Positions 26,268-36,624 of a stretch of 64,000 bases of DNA are shown in pieces. Under the pieces are notes generated by a model. It was not told where the DNA came from, made no database searches, and was given only the letters and a program-made list of their open reading frames with translations. The stretch covers positions 1 to 64,000 of the forward strand of contig CAITUP010000021.1 of NCBI GenBank assembly GCA_903895595.1, in the 5' to 3' direction. Both the position numbers and the translations under genes were made by a program. This DNA is from an uncultured Acetobacteraceae bacterium. Lineage in GTDB: Bacteria > Pseudomonadota > Alphaproteobacteria > Acetobacterales > Acetobacteraceae. Each line of letters starts with the position of its first letter. The first letter of the stretch is position 1.

Positions 26268-28367
26268 ATGGCCAGACGCCCCCGCGCCGCCGCTCCGACG
26301 GAACATCAACTGCATGATCGGTTGGGCGAGCTTGCCTGCGCCGTCGCCGCGGATTTCCTGCTCGACCCCGAGGGCATGGCCGATTACCGCAAGTCGCGCA
26401 CCCCATCCGCGATGAAGCGTGCGGCGAAGCGCGCCGCGCCGGTGGCGCTGGACATATTCGACATGGACGGCGGCAGGATCATGCTGTTCCCCGCACCGGG
26501 GGAATGGTCGTTCCTGGTCGTCCTGGATCATGAGGCATTCCAGGCAGCGATCGGCATCTTCTACGACCCTAACACGGACGATCCCGCGCCGACGGCCGTG
26601 CAGAGTTTCGAGGGCGATTCGGCGAAGGCCTACAAGGTCCTGCGCGCGTGGATCGATGAGGTCGAGACCGAAGACCGCGACGGTCCCGATGTGGACGACT
26701 TGCCCTCCATGAGCGAACTGATCGACGCCCTCAGCGCGATGATGGATGCCCCCCGCGGCCGGCCCGGCGGCACCGCGGGCGCCGCGCGGATTAAAGCCAT
26801 CGCCACCCGCGCGGCCACCAAATACCGCCGCGACGGCCGCTTCGCCCCCACGCAGACCGACGCGAAATGGATGGAGGAGCATACCGACTGCCTCGACCTG
26901 ATCCTCGACAGCTACGTCGCGGCCTGCGGTTCCGCCGAACGGGATGAGCCGCTGATCGAAGTCCATCGGCACATGCTGGTCATGCAGCTGGAATTCATTC
27001 GCTATCAGGTCGAACGCGATTGGGACTGGGCAAAAGAACTCGTCGCCGCCTACGAGCAGCGGATCCTGGCACTGGCAGACGGCAAGGCGCTGTCGCCGCA
27101 CGATTGGTATCCGCTGCCGATGACCTTCAACCAGGCGCGCCTCCCCGTGTCCGAGGCCACCGCGCGGGCGTTCGGCGAAGCCGGCGGTGCGATCACCGAT
27201 CCCGTCGAATCCGGCGATCTGCCCGGCATGATGCGCGAAATCGTGGAGGAAATGGCTAAGGAAATCGACGATCCCTTCGCGATCGCCGCCGTGGTGACCG
27301 AAACCACTGGCCCCTTGCCGCCGGATGCCCGGGTGTATGTCGCGACCGAACTCGCCTTGGCGTCCAGTCAGGTCGCCCGCGACGCGGTGCCGCTGCTGCT
27401 GCTCGATCCCGCCGTGGAAGTGCGCCGGGCGGCGGTGGCGGCCCTGGAACAAACGGCGGGCCCGGAGGCACTGTCGCCCATGTCCCTGCGCCGGATGATC
27501 GCGGTGCGCACCTGGATGCCCGCCGACGAACGCCCGTCGCTGGATCGCGCGATCCGCAAGGCGCGGGAGAAGGGGGTAACGATCGCGCCTTGGCCGGCGG
27601 CCGGGGAGATTGCGTACCTGGCCTCCATGATCGACGGCGTCGATGCGCAATCCGTCATGGCCTACAGCCCCAAGGGCGCCAAGGGCACGATGGCGTTTCT
27701 GCTGCTGAAACGCGGCGTGAAGGACAGCGGCTTCGATCCCGAGACGCCGCGGCGGGGCATCAAGCTCAACGTTCAGACCGTACGCGAGGATGCACGCGGG
27801 GCCGAGGTCGACAGGGCCTATTTCGATCTGTCGGTCTGCCACGCCATCGCCACCGGCCTTACCAAAGGCGAACTCCCCCCGCTCGGGTTGCTGCATATCG
27901 CCGAGGCGATCGGCGCCACCGATTGGCGCGAACAGGCGCTGGACGTGGCAGCGGAAATCGCGGGACTGCTCGCGACGTTGACGGATGCGGAACGGACGGA
28001 AACGGCGATCGCGGCGTCCTTGGCCCGCAGCGGCAAATGGACCGCCGACGGCGACGTGTTCGATACGTGGTACGAAGACGGCAAAGAGGTCCACGACCTG
28101 ATCGCCCGATTGTCGCGCGCCAAGGCCGCCGGAGCGGTCGGGATGGTGCTCGATAACATCCTGGAGCCGCTGCGCGGTCTCTGGACGGAACGGTTGCTGC
28201 TGATGGCGCTATGGGCGCGGGCGGCGAAGGAGAAGGTGCAGCACGGTCGCTGGAAGGACTATCTGATCCTGGCGCACGCTCTGTCGGCCGGCCGCAAACT
28301 GGCGGACATCCCGCTGATGCGGGCGTCCGCGCAGTTGTCGGTGAACGTTATCCGGGGCGGGCGGTAG
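26268..28367 (+). CDS. large conserved protein of unknown function, HEAT-like helical
   Basis: A 699-residue soluble protein, no signal peptide. I do not recognise it. The first 130 residues look like a compact alpha/beta domain (GRIMLFPAPGEWSFLVVLDH). The middle (about 180-330) is helix-rich with many Trp and charged pairs. Residues about 345-450 hold short helical repeats (LALASSQVARDAVPLLLLDP, then EVRRAAVAALEQ), like HEAT/armadillo repeats used for protein contacts. The end has a second helical set around RLSRAKAAGAVGMVL. It starts at ATG 26268, 72 bp after engB, and converges on the LLM oxidoreductase gene. Codon use matches neighbours, arguing against recent transfer. Confidence 0.7.
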   Translation: MARRPRAAAPTEHQLHDRLGELACAVAADFLLDPEGMADYRKSRTPSAMKRAAKRAAPVALDIFDMDGGRIMLFPAPGEWSFLVVLDHEAFQAAIGIFYDPNTDDPAPTAVQSFEGDSAKAYKVLRAWIDEVETEDRDGPDVDDLPSMSELIDALSAMMDAPRGRPGGTAGAARIKAIATRAATKYRRDGRFAPTQTDAKWMEEHTDCLDLILDSYVAACGSAERDEPLIEVHRHMLVMQLEFIRYQVERDWDWAKELVAAYEQRILALADGKALSPHDWYPLPMTFNQARLPVSEATARAFGEAGGAITDPVESGDLPGMMREIVEEMAKEIDDPFAIAAVVTETTGPLPPDARVYVATELALASSQVARDAVPLLLLDPAVEVRRAAVAALEQTAGPEALSPMSLRRMIAVRTWMPADERPSLDRAIRKAREKGVTIAPWPAAGEIAYLASMIDGVDAQSVMAYSPKGAKGTMAFLLLKRGVKDSGFDPETPRRGIKLNVQTVREDARGAEVDRAYFDLSVCHAIATGLTKGELPPLGLLHIAEAIGATDWREQALDVAAEIAGLLATLTDAERTETAIAASLARSGKWTADGDVFDTWYEDGKEVHDLIARLSRAKAAGAVGMVLDNILEPLRGLWTERLLLMALWARAAKEKVQHGRWKDYLILAHALSAGRKLADIPLMRASAQLSVNVIRGGR

Positions 28368-28371
28368 GCGC

Positions 28372-29559
28372 TTACTCCGCCGCCTTCGCCCGCAGCGCCG
28401 CCTGCTTGTCGATCTCGGCCCGGATCGCCGCATGCGACTGCGCCATGAACGCCGTGTGGTGTTCGTTGGCGAAATTGTAGCTGTGGGTGCGCCAGTCCAG
28501 GGTCTTCTGGAAATGCGGATGGACGTAGCGCGCCATCAGCTCGTAGTGGCGCTTGGTTTCATTCCAGTCGGCCCAGTTCTGCGCCAGCTCCATGATCACG
28601 CCGAAGCCGCCGGTGCCTTTCTGCAGACGCTCGATGAAGGCGATAGCGTCGTCCGGCGTGCCGATGCAGGCGGCCCCGGTTTCGGTCAGATACTCGAACC
28701 GGTTCTCGATATCAGGCGGCACGATCGGGAAGGTCGCCACATCGCGGTAGTAATCGCAGTAGGCATCCAGCCCGAACTTCACGTTCTCACGCGCCTTTTC
28801 GCGGGTCTCGGCGATATGGATCAACGTGGCGATGCGCCAGTTCTTGCGGTCCGGCACATGGCCGTGAAGCGTTGCCTGTTCCTCGTACAGATCCCAGTTG
28901 CCGGCGTGGTGCTTCATGGAATCGTTGCTGGTACCGCCGATCGACAGCATCCCCAGCCCATGCCGCGCGGCGGCGAGCGCCCCGGCCGGTGAGCGTGCGG
29001 CGGCGACGGTCATTTCCATGCGCGGCTGCGAATAAGGCGCCAGTTGCAGACGAGCATCGTGCAGATCGAACCAATCGGTCTTGCGGGTGATGGTGTCGCC
29101 GCGCATCAGCTCGACGATCACATCCAGAGCTTCATTCATCATGCGGCGTTGATTGGCCGGGACGATGCCCTGTTTCTTCGCATCGTGCACCAAAGACCCT
29201 GGCCCGACGCCGAACATCGCGCGCCCGCGGGTCTGGTAATCCAGCTGCACCATGCGGTCGGCGAGGATGAACGGGTTGTGGTAGGGCAGGGACAGCACGC
29301 CCGTCCCCAGCCTGATATGCCGCGTCCGCTCCGCCGCCCCGGCGATGAACAATTCGGGGGACGCAATGACCTCGAACCCGCCTGAATGATGCTCGCCGAT
29401 CCAGGCCTCATGATAGTTCAGCCGGTCGAGGTGTTGGAGCAGTTCCATGTCGCGTTCCAGCGCCATGATCGGGCTTTCGGTCAACGCGTGGAACGGGGCG
29501 AGGAAGACGCCGCTGCGCAGATAGGCCATGGGGTGATGTCCGTTTCCGGTCTGTTGCAT
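28372..29559 (-). CDS. LLM class flavin-dependent oxidoreductase (limonene monooxygenase-like)
   Basis: A 395-residue luciferase-like monooxygenase using reduced flavin and O2. SGVFLAPFHALTESP at the start, the substrate loop EHHSGGFEVIASPELFIAGAA, and RIRLGTGVLSLPYHNP-type core (here HIRLGTGVLSLPYHNPF) identify the family. Similarity in overall style is to the LimB/alkanal monooxygenases. The first ATG (29559) has no ribosome site; an internal ATG at 29529 (MAYLRSG) may be the true start. No flavin reductase is adjacent. Confidence 0.85.
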   Translation of the reverse strand: MQQTGNGHHPMAYLRSGVFLAPFHALTESPIMALERDMELLQHLDRLNYHEAWIGEHHSGGFEVIASPELFIAGAAERTRHIRLGTGVLSLPYHNPFILADRMVQLDYQTRGRAMFGVGPGSLVHDAKKQGIVPANQRRMMNEALDVIVELMRGDTITRKTDWFDLHDARLQLAPYSQPRMEMTVAAARSPAGALAAARHGLGMLSIGGTSNDSMKHHAGNWDLYEEQATLHGHVPDRKNWRIATLIHIAETREKARENVKFGLDAYCDYYRDVATFPIVPPDIENRFEYLTETGAACIGTPDDAIAFIERLQKGTGGFGVIMELAQNWADWNETKRHYELMARYVHPHFQKTLDWRTHSYNFANEHHTAFMAQSHAAIRAEIDKQAALRAKAAE

Positions 29560-29636
29560 AGAACGCCACGCGTAGCACGGGACGGCGCCTTATGACCAAT
29601 CCGCTCCCCGCTGGGCCGCTTCGCGCGCGACGGCAG

Positions 29637-30197
29637 TCACGAAGCGATCTCGACCCCTTCGTAGAATTCCGAGACCGGAACCGTCAGTCCGACTTCCGGC
29701 AGGACAAGCATATCTTCGCCGGTCAGCGAGGTCGCATTCCAGGAACCGTTTTCCTGCTTTTCCAACACCGTTAGGCCGACGGTTGCCGACTCTATGATGA
29801 TATAACGCCGGATAGAGTCGACTGCCCCGTATTCCCGAAGCTTTACGATCCGGTCGATACCGCCCGAGGTCGGGCTGAGTACCTCGAACACGATCACGAC
29901 GTTTGCGACGAGCCGGCTTTCCCCGTCCACCTTCGAACATGCGATCAAGGCATCAGGATACCGCACGACCTGCCCAACAGTGGCGACGCCGGCATTCGGA
30001 CCAAAGGTGTCGCAGCCGCTACCACGCAGCCGTGGCTGCAGGGACAGGTGCAGATTGCGCGAGATGCGGTCGTGCTTGAGGTTGCCGCCTGTCATCGCCA
30101 CCGGCTGAATCCCGTCGAATTCATAGCGCTCGGACTGGACTTCGGCCCAGGCGAAGAATTGGTCGCGAGTCCAGGATTGTCGAACCGAAGCGCTCAT
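29637..30197 (-). CDS. Uma2 family (DUF820) putative restriction endonuclease-fold protein
   Basis: A 186-residue protein with the PD-(D/E)xK-like core: RYPDALIAC carries the Asp, and VVIVFEVLSPTS the Glu with the LSP turn typical of Uma2/DUF820. RYEFDGIQPVAMTGGNLKHDRI matches the first part of the domain. Function is unknown; such genes are scattered in cyanobacteria and alphaproteobacteria and move easily. The ATG at 30197 is preferred to a TTG six bases upstream. It is between two unrelated minus-strand genes. Confidence 0.85.
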   Translation of the reverse strand: MSASVRQSWTRDQFFAWAEVQSERYEFDGIQPVAMTGGNLKHDRISRNLHLSLQPRLRGSGCDTFGPNAGVATVGQVVRYPDALIACSKVDGESRLVANVVIVFEVLSPTSGGIDRIVKLREYGAVDSIRRYIIIESATVGLTVLEKQENGSWNATSLTGEDMLVLPEVGLTVPVSEFYEGVEIAS

Positions 30198-30246
30198 GAC
30201 CAAAATCTTACCCTATTCGGCCTTCACATTCCAGAACAGGATGGCG

Positions 30247-31542
30247 CTACAGCCCACCCGCCCCGAACACCGCCCGCAGCACTGCGTACAACGCCCCGCC
30301 GACCAGAAACCCCACCAGCGTGCCGTTCACCCGCACGAATTGCAGGTCCTTCCCCACCCGCAACTCCAACCGTTCGGTGATCGTCGCGGCATCCCAGCTC
30401 GCCACCACCTGCGCGATGAAACCCGAAAGCCGATCCTGCGCGCTGGGCAGCAAGGTGCGCACGACGCCCTCTGCCGCCGCGTTCACTCGCGCCCGCGCGG
30501 CATCGTCGGCCTCCAGCATCGCACCGAGATTACCTAGCGCCCCTTCCAGATAGACCATGGTGCGGCCGCCGGGTTTGGCGGCGTCGGCCTCCAGGGAAAC
30601 ACGCAGCCGCGCCCAGATATCCCACAGCCAAGCCTGCACCGTTTCATGCGCGACCACGCCCCTTATCGCAGCGGCCAGTTCGGCCGAGCGCCCAGGGTCT
30701 TCCTCCATGCGGCGGATTTCGCGGCGGACCCATTCGTCGAACGCCTCCCGCAGTTCCGACCCGTCCGGCCCCATCTTGTCCAGCTCGTGCGTCAGCGTCG
30801 CCAGCACACGCCGCGCGATCGAGGCCCCGAGCGCCCAGCCGACCAGACGGCCGCCCTGCTCGCGCACGCGTTCCTCGATGGAGGCACGCAGCGAATCCTC
30901 CTTGCTGGCGATCAGGATTTTCAGTTGGGCGAGGATGAATCCGAACACCTCCTGATGCCGCCCGCCATCCACCAGACTGTGCAAAGCGCGGGTGATCAAC
31001 CGGCTGGCGCCCGGCCCGCCCAGGATACGCGGCACGATACGGGCCACGACGCGGCGGGCGCGGCCGTCCTCCACCGTGGCCAACAGTTTGGGCAGCATGC
31101 TCGCCAGCGTCGCGGCCAGCGGCTTGGACGCCGCGGGATCGGCGAGGAACCGGTGCAGGATGCCCGGCAAATCCAGCTTCCCCAGCATCGCCGCGATGTC
31201 GCGTTCGGTGAACACATGCGTCGCCACGAAACGCCCGAGCGCCAGACCGAGGCGTTCTTTCTGCCGGGGGATGATGGCGGTGTGCGGGATCGGCAGACCC
31301 AACGGATGGCGGAACAGGGCGGTGACGGCGAACCAGTCGGCGATGCCGCCCACAAACCCGGCTTTCGCCGCCGCGCCGACCAGCGCCCTGGCATATTCGT
31401 TGGGCCATGGCAGCCCGTAGGCGCACAGCGTCAGCGCCGCCATCGCCACCAGCAGCGCGGATGCGAAGGCGCGATGCTGCGACAGCTCCCGCCGGGCGGC
31501 GGCGTCAGGGTCGGGATTCGGGGCCATGGACCAGTCCGTCAT
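30247..31542 (-). CDS. DUF445 family membrane protein
   Basis: A 431-residue protein with a hydrophobic helix at about residues 25-45 (FASALLVAMAALTLCAYGL) and another at the C-terminus (LVGFLVGGALYAVLRAVFG), separated by a long charged helical domain. AGFVGGIADWFAVTALFRHPLGLPIPHTAIIPR (positions about 60-93) is the DUF445 signature of the YjiN group. Family function is unknown; members sit in the inner membrane. A second in-frame ATG at 31527 is an alternative start. Confidence 0.88.
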   Translation of the reverse strand: MTDWSMAPNPDPDAAARRELSQHRAFASALLVAMAALTLCAYGLPWPNEYARALVGAAAKAGFVGGIADWFAVTALFRHPLGLPIPHTAIIPRQKERLGLALGRFVATHVFTERDIAAMLGKLDLPGILHRFLADPAASKPLAATLASMLPKLLATVEDGRARRVVARIVPRILGGPGASRLITRALHSLVDGGRHQEVFGFILAQLKILIASKEDSLRASIEERVREQGGRLVGWALGASIARRVLATLTHELDKMGPDGSELREAFDEWVRREIRRMEEDPGRSAELAAAIRGVVAHETVQAWLWDIWARLRVSLEADAAKPGGRTMVYLEGALGNLGAMLEADDAARARVNAAAEGVVRTLLPSAQDRLSGFIAQVVASWDAATITERLELRVGKDLQFVRVNGTLVGFLVGGALYAVLRAVFGAGGL

Positions 31543-31581
31543 GCGAGACCGGAGTTAGGCTGAAACTGCCGAAGGGGGAAG

Positions 31582-33587
31582 CTACGGCTTGTAAAACCAC
31601 TGCTCCGGCCGCGCCGACCAGGGCGGGCGGCAGTGTTGGGAGATGCACACGCGCGCTGGGATATTCTCCAGCCGATCGCTGACCACGCGGGCGCCCTGGC
31701 TGCCCGGCGCCTGCCCGACGATGCCGATCTGCCATTTTTGGTTGGCGATGATCCGCCAAATCTCCTGCGCCAGCGCATTCCGTTCCGCCTCCGGCTTGCT
31801 CGGCGCCGCCCGCAGCAGGTCGTAGACATGCAGCAGCGCCGGATCGGTGGGCTTGGTGCCGCGCGCGCCGTCGGACACGAACCATTGCGCATAGGCCGCG
31901 CCCATCATCACATCCGCCGGATCGGTCGGCAGCACGGGACCCGAGCGCAGAAACAGGCTTTCCGTCCCGCTGTTGGATACGATGGCGATCTGGTTCTGAT
32001 CGTTCCGCCCGCGCGTGTAGAACAGGCTGCGTTCCAGCAATTTCAGATCGGCCGAAATACCCACGGCGCGCCATTGCTGAATGATCATTTCCACTTGCGC
32101 CGGCCAGGTCGGGGTTAAAGTCTGCCCGACATCGATCTGCAACCGCAGCCGTTCGCCGTTGTCGGAGCGCAGCCGATACCCCTCGCTGTCTTTTTTCTTC
32201 AGGCCGATGGCATCCAGCATCGCGTTCGCCTTGGCCGGATCGTATTCCGACCATTTCGCGATCCATTCCTTGCCGGGGCTTTCCGGCATGATCTCCGACG
32301 GCACCCCCGATCCGGGGGTTCCCAACCCCAACCAAAACGCCTGATTCAGTTGATCCCGGTCGATGGCGATGGACAACGATCGGCGGAAATCGGCGACGGC
32401 GATCCATTTCGCGACCTCGGTATCCGCCTTGTACGCGAGGTTGAACACCAACTGCGAATCGCTGCCGTTGAAGCCGGGATCGACATGGAATTTGTAATGC
32501 GCGCGTTCCGCGTTTTCCAGAAACACCGGCAACTTGGCGATATCGATAAACCGCTCCTGCACATCGTACTCGCCCGCGATGGCGCGCAGATTAACAACCT
32601 CGGGGTTTTCGGCGAGCGTCATTTGTATTTTGTCGAGGTAGGGAAGCTGATTGCCTTCGGTATCGACCTCATAGAAATACGGATTGCGTTCCAGCATCCA
32701 GGTCGTGGTGTTGATCGGCTGCGTCATTTTCCACGCCGCCACGGTCGGCAATTCCGTGTTCAGCCGCCAATCCATTTTGAAGCGGACATATTGCACCCAG
32801 TTCGGGTAGCCGGCGGCCTTGGCCGCGGCGGTGATTTTCTCGGCCGAGGAATATTTCGGGAGGAATTGCTTCAGGTAACGCGCCGGCGCGTAGGACCCGA
32901 AGCTCAGCCCGTCGGATTGCTGCCGCGATTGCCCGCCGCCCACCGATCCGTCGCCGCCCAGCAAGCGGGGGAACAGGAAGTTCGGCGTATCGAACTCGAA
33001 CGCGACGGTGGTTTCGTCGATCTTCACGATCCGGCCGTTGCCGCCCATTTCCGGGGTCGGGGACGGCGTGAGTTCCTTTTCGCCGTAAATGTCCTGGAAC
33101 CAGAACACGAAATCGTCGGCGGTGAACGGGGACCCGTCGGACCATTTCATGCCCTTGCGCAGGAACAATGTCGTGCGCTTGCCGTCGGCAGAGAGTTCGA
33201 ACCCCTTGGCCACCTGAGGCGCCAGGATCGTGCCAGTGGGATCCCAGAACAACGGCTTGTCCCCGGCACGCAGCCGGTTGCCGTTCTCCCCGTCGCCGGG
33301 CCCCAGGAACGCGCGCCGCCACGTGCCGCCGTAAACCCTGTTTTCCGCAACGGTTTCAACACCAGCAGATCGGACGGCAACCGTTCCGCGACCGGCGGCA
33401 ATTTGCCCTGCTTCACGAGATCGGCAAGCCCCGGCGCCTCATGAAACGCTTTCGGCCACTGTGCCGTATCCGTGACGATCGCCGGCGCTTCCAAAGGCCC
33501 GATCAGCCCGGAATCCCCGAAATTATTGGCCTGACCCCAGGCGCTGCCCGCCGCAAACACCAGCCACGCCAGAAGCACCCGCATCAT
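31582..33587 (-). pseudogene. family 5 ABC substrate-binding protein, frameshifted
   Basis: A second copy of the neighbouring binding protein, about 667 residues when restored. The N-terminal part (signal peptide MMRVLLAWLVFAAGSAWG, then ANNFGDSGLIGPLEAP) reads from 33587 to about 33340. There LLVLKPLRKTG changes frame, and the expected continuation VYGGTWRRAFLGPGDGENG resumes in the other frame and runs to the stop at 31582. The site is GGGTTTAC on the minus strand (about 33333-33340); one missing base explains the shift, as comparison with the paralogue shows. It overlaps the upstream paralogue by ATGA, so the operon is otherwise regular. It may be a true mutation or a sequencing error. Confidence 0.8.
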
Positions 33588-35608
33588 TGTTTATAATACC
33601 ACTGTTCCGGATGCGCGCTCCATGGCGTGCGGCAATGCTGCGCGGCGCAGACGCGACTCGGAACGTTCTCCAGTTTCAGATTAACCACCCGCGTCCCCAT
33701 GTAGCTCGGCGACAACCCCACCAGCCCGATGGTCCAGACATTATCGACGTCCAGCTTCCATATCTCCTGCGCGATTTTCGTCCGTTCCGCCTCCCGCACC
33801 GAACCGGCCTGACGCAGCAGTTCGTACCCTTTCAGCATCGCCGGGTCCTCGGGCTTCAACCCCGAAGCGCCGTTCGACGCATACCATTTCGCGTGCCCCG
33901 CCCCGCCCTGTGCGGATACGAAATCGATCGGTAGTACCGTATTCGTATACAGAAACAGGCTTTCCGAGCCGTTGTTGGATGCGATGGCCATCTGCTCGTC
34001 GTCGTTTTGAACCCGCTTGTAATACAGGCTGCGCTCCAGCACCTTCACATCCGCCGCGATTCCGATCGCTTTCCATTGTTGGGCGATCATTTCCACCTGT
34101 TGCGGCCACGTGGGCGTCAGGCTCTGCACGACGTCGACCAGTATGCGCAGGCGTTCGCCGTTATCGGTGCGGACACGGAAGCCTTCGCTGTCCTTTTTCG
34201 TCAGGCCGATCGCATCCAGCATCGCGTTGGCTTTTTTAACATCCTGCTCGATCCAGCGCGTGCGGTATTCGGGACCGGGGCTTTCCGGAATGATATCGGC
34301 TGGGATCGGTGTGCTGGGGGTGCCGAGGCCGAGCCAGAAGGCTTCGTTCAGTTGGGTGCGGTCGATGGCGATGGACAAGGCGCGCCGGAAATCCAGGTTT
34401 TGGAACCATTTCCGGATTTCCTTGTCCTTCGTATAGGCAAGGTTAAAGAACAGCAGCGAGTCACCGCCGTTGAATCCGGGATCGAGGTGCACCTTGTAGC
34501 CCCCGCGTTGGGCATTTTCCAGGAACACCGGCAGTTTCGCCAGATCGATAAATCGTTCCATGTAGTCGTATTCGCCGGCGATGGCGCGCAGGTTGATGAC
34601 CTCGAGGTTTTCCGCCAAGGTCAGCTGCACCTTGTCCAGATACGGCAATTGATTCCCAGCCGTGTCGATGGCGTAGTAGTATGGATTGCGCTCCAGCACC
34701 CAGGTCTGGGTGTTGATCGGCTGCGTGACGACCCAGGCGGAAACGGTCGGGGATTCGACATTCAGGCGCCAGTCCGATTTGAATTGAAAATATCCCACCC
34801 AGTTATCGAAACCGGCGGCTTTCGCGGCGGCGTTGGCGGCTTCGACCGAGCTGTATTTCGGTAGGTATTTCTTCAGATAATGTGCGGGCGCATAAAGGCC
34901 GAGTGCCCGTCCGTCGGATTGCAAACGGGATTGTCCACCGCCGACCTGGGTGTCGCCGCCGAGCAGTTGCGGGAATAAATAATAGGCTTCGTCGAAATCG
35001 AAGGCGACGGTGGTCTCATCGATTTTCACGATGCGTCCGGGCTTGCCGTTGATGAACATTTCCGGCGCCGGCGTGGCGACAAGGTCCTTGTTGGTGTTCA
35101 TGTCCTCGAACCAGAACATGAAATCGTCGGCGGTGAAGGGTGCGCCGTCGGACCATTTCATGCCCTTGCGGAGGAACAATGTCGTGCGCTTGCCATCGGC
35201 GCTGACCTCGTACCCCTTGGCGACGTTGGGAGCGAGGACCGTTCCGGTCTTGTCCCAAAACAGCAGCTTGTCGGCGGCGCGAATACGGTTGCCGTTTTCG
35301 CCGTCGCCGGGTCCCAGGAAGCCGCGGCGCCAGATCCCGCCATAGGTGCCGATGCTGTGCAGCGGCTTGATCACCATCGGTTCGGCGGGGATGCGCTGTT
35401 CCACTGGCGGCAATTTGCCGGCTTTTACCAAAGCCGTGAGTTGCGGTGCCTCGTGAAAGGTTTTTGGCCATGCCGCCGGGTCGGTGACAATGGTGGGGAT
35501 TTCCAATGTGCCGACCAGTTCGGATTTTTCGTATTCGCGCGTTTGTGCCTGTGCGGTCGAAAAGCTTAGCCCCAAGGCCGCCGCGACGAAAAAACCAGAG
35601 AAGCGCAT
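33584..35608 (-). CDS. family 5 ABC substrate-binding protein (peptide/nickel/sugar type)
   Basis: A 674-residue periplasmic protein for the transporter encoded upstream. Signal peptide MRFSGFFVAAALGLSFSTAQA; the mature part starts QTREYEKSEL. Domain pieces TTLFLRKGMKWSDGAPFTADD and FRRALSIAIDRTQLNEAFW are typical of SBP family 5. It is about 150 residues longer than DppA, as in a group that binds larger substrates. The start at 35608 follows GGAGGGA. It ends in WYYKQ, like its frameshifted paralogue (WFYKP), indicating tandem duplication. Confidence 0.9.
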   Translation of the reverse strand: MRFSGFFVAAALGLSFSTAQAQTREYEKSELVGTLEIPTIVTDPAAWPKTFHEAPQLTALVKAGKLPPVEQRIPAEPMVIKPLHSIGTYGGIWRRGFLGPGDGENGNRIRAADKLLFWDKTGTVLAPNVAKGYEVSADGKRTTLFLRKGMKWSDGAPFTADDFMFWFEDMNTNKDLVATPAPEMFINGKPGRIVKIDETTVAFDFDEAYYLFPQLLGGDTQVGGGQSRLQSDGRALGLYAPAHYLKKYLPKYSSVEAANAAAKAAGFDNWVGYFQFKSDWRLNVESPTVSAWVVTQPINTQTWVLERNPYYYAIDTAGNQLPYLDKVQLTLAENLEVINLRAIAGEYDYMERFIDLAKLPVFLENAQRGGYKVHLDPGFNGGDSLLFFNLAYTKDKEIRKWFQNLDFRRALSIAIDRTQLNEAFWLGLGTPSTPIPADIIPESPGPEYRTRWIEQDVKKANAMLDAIGLTKKDSEGFRVRTDNGERLRILVDVVQSLTPTWPQQVEMIAQQWKAIGIAADVKVLERSLYYKRVQNDDEQMAIASNNGSESLFLYTNTVLPIDFVSAQGGAGHAKWYASNGASGLKPEDPAMLKGYELLRQAGSVREAERTKIAQEIWKLDVDNVWTIGLVGLSPSYMGTRVVNLKLENVPSRVCAAQHCRTPWSAHPEQWYYKQ

Positions 35609-35625
35609 TGTTCCCTCCATGTGTG

Positions 35626-36624
35626 TTATCCGACGCCGGTGAGCGTCAACTCCGCGGCGCGATGGCAGGCGCTTAAGTGTCCGGGCGCGGTCTCGGTCAA
35701 CGATGGCCGCTCCACCCGGCAACGATCCACGGCAAAAGGGCAGCGCGGGTGAAACGCACAACCCGGTGGCGGATTGGCGGGGTCCGCGACTTCCCCCGGC
35801 GGCGCGAATGTCGCATCGCGCAGCGCCGGATCGGCTTTGGGAACCGCCGCCAGCAGCGCCGTCGTGTAGGGATGTTTCGGTGTCGTGTACAGCGCGGCGG
35901 TGGGCGCCACTTCGACAATCCGCCCGACATACATCACCGCGACGCGGTCGCTGACATGCCGCACGACGCCGAGATCGTGCGCCACGAACAGCATCGACAG
36001 TTTCAGCCGGTCCTGCAGGTCCAGGAGCAGGTTAATGATTTGCGCCTGGACCGAAACGTCCAGCGCGGAAACCGGCTCATCCGCGACGATCAGTTTCGGT
36101 TGCAGCGCCAAAGCGCGCGCGATGCCGATGCGCTGGCGTTGTCCGCCGGAAAACGCGTGCGGAAACCGCGTGCGCGCCGCCAATGGCAGACCGACGAGGT
36201 CCAGAAGTTCCAGCAAACGAGCCTGCCGTTCCACCGGGTCGACCCCGGCAATCAACAAGGGTTCGGTGATGATGTCGCCGACCATCATGCGCGGGTTCAG
36301 CGACGCGTAAGGGTCCTGGAAAATCAGCTGAATATGCTTGCGCAACGGCCGCAATTGTCGCCGGGACAGCGGTGCCAGATCGACGCTTTGGCCGTCCTCG
36401 TAGGAAAATCGGATCGCGCCGGCGGTGGGTTGCTGCGCCCGCAGGATGCAGCGGGCGACCGTGGTTTTGCCGCAGCCGGATTCGCCGACCAGAGCCAGGG
36501 TCTCGCCGCGCCGAATGGCGAAATTCACATCCTCGGCGGCGCGCACGCGTCCGACTTCCCGGCGGAGGAAACCGGCATGGATCGGATAATGTTTCGACAG
36601 GCCCTCGACTTCCAGCACGTTCAT
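35626..36624 (-). CDS. oligopeptide-type ABC transporter ATP-binding protein (OppF-like)
   Basis: A 332-residue ATPase of the importer. Walker [14 protein letters not shown]-loop in [13 protein letters not shown], signature [15 protein letters not shown], Walker [13 protein letters not shown], and the oligopeptide C-terminal Cys motif [14 protein letters not shown]. It overlaps the OppD-like gene by ATGA and is followed 17 bp later by the binding-protein genes. It energises import in the cytoplasmic membrane with its partner ATPase. Confidence 0.93.
   Translation of the reverse strand: MNVLEVEGLSKHYPIHAGFLRREVGRVRAAEDVNFAIRRGETLALVGESGCGKTTVARCILRAQQPTAGAIRFSYEDGQSVDLAPLSRRQLRPLRKHIQLIFQDPYASLNPRMMVGDIITEPLLIAGVDPVERQARLLELLDLVGLPLAARTRFPHAFSGGQRQRIGIARALALQPKLIVADEPVSALDVSVQAQIINLLLDLQDRLKLSMLFVAHDLGVVRHVSDRVAVMYVGRIVEVAPTAALYTTPKHPYTTALLAAVPKADPALRDATFAPPGEVADPANPPPGCAFHPRCPFAVDRCRVERPSLTETAPGHLSACHRAAELTLTGVG

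Noticed and set aside
25545-28094. 849-codon minus-strand open frame opposite engB and the large unknown gene
   Set aside because: Low-complexity His/Arg/Gly-rich translation, no domain, antisense to well-supported genes; long antisense frames are common at this GC content.
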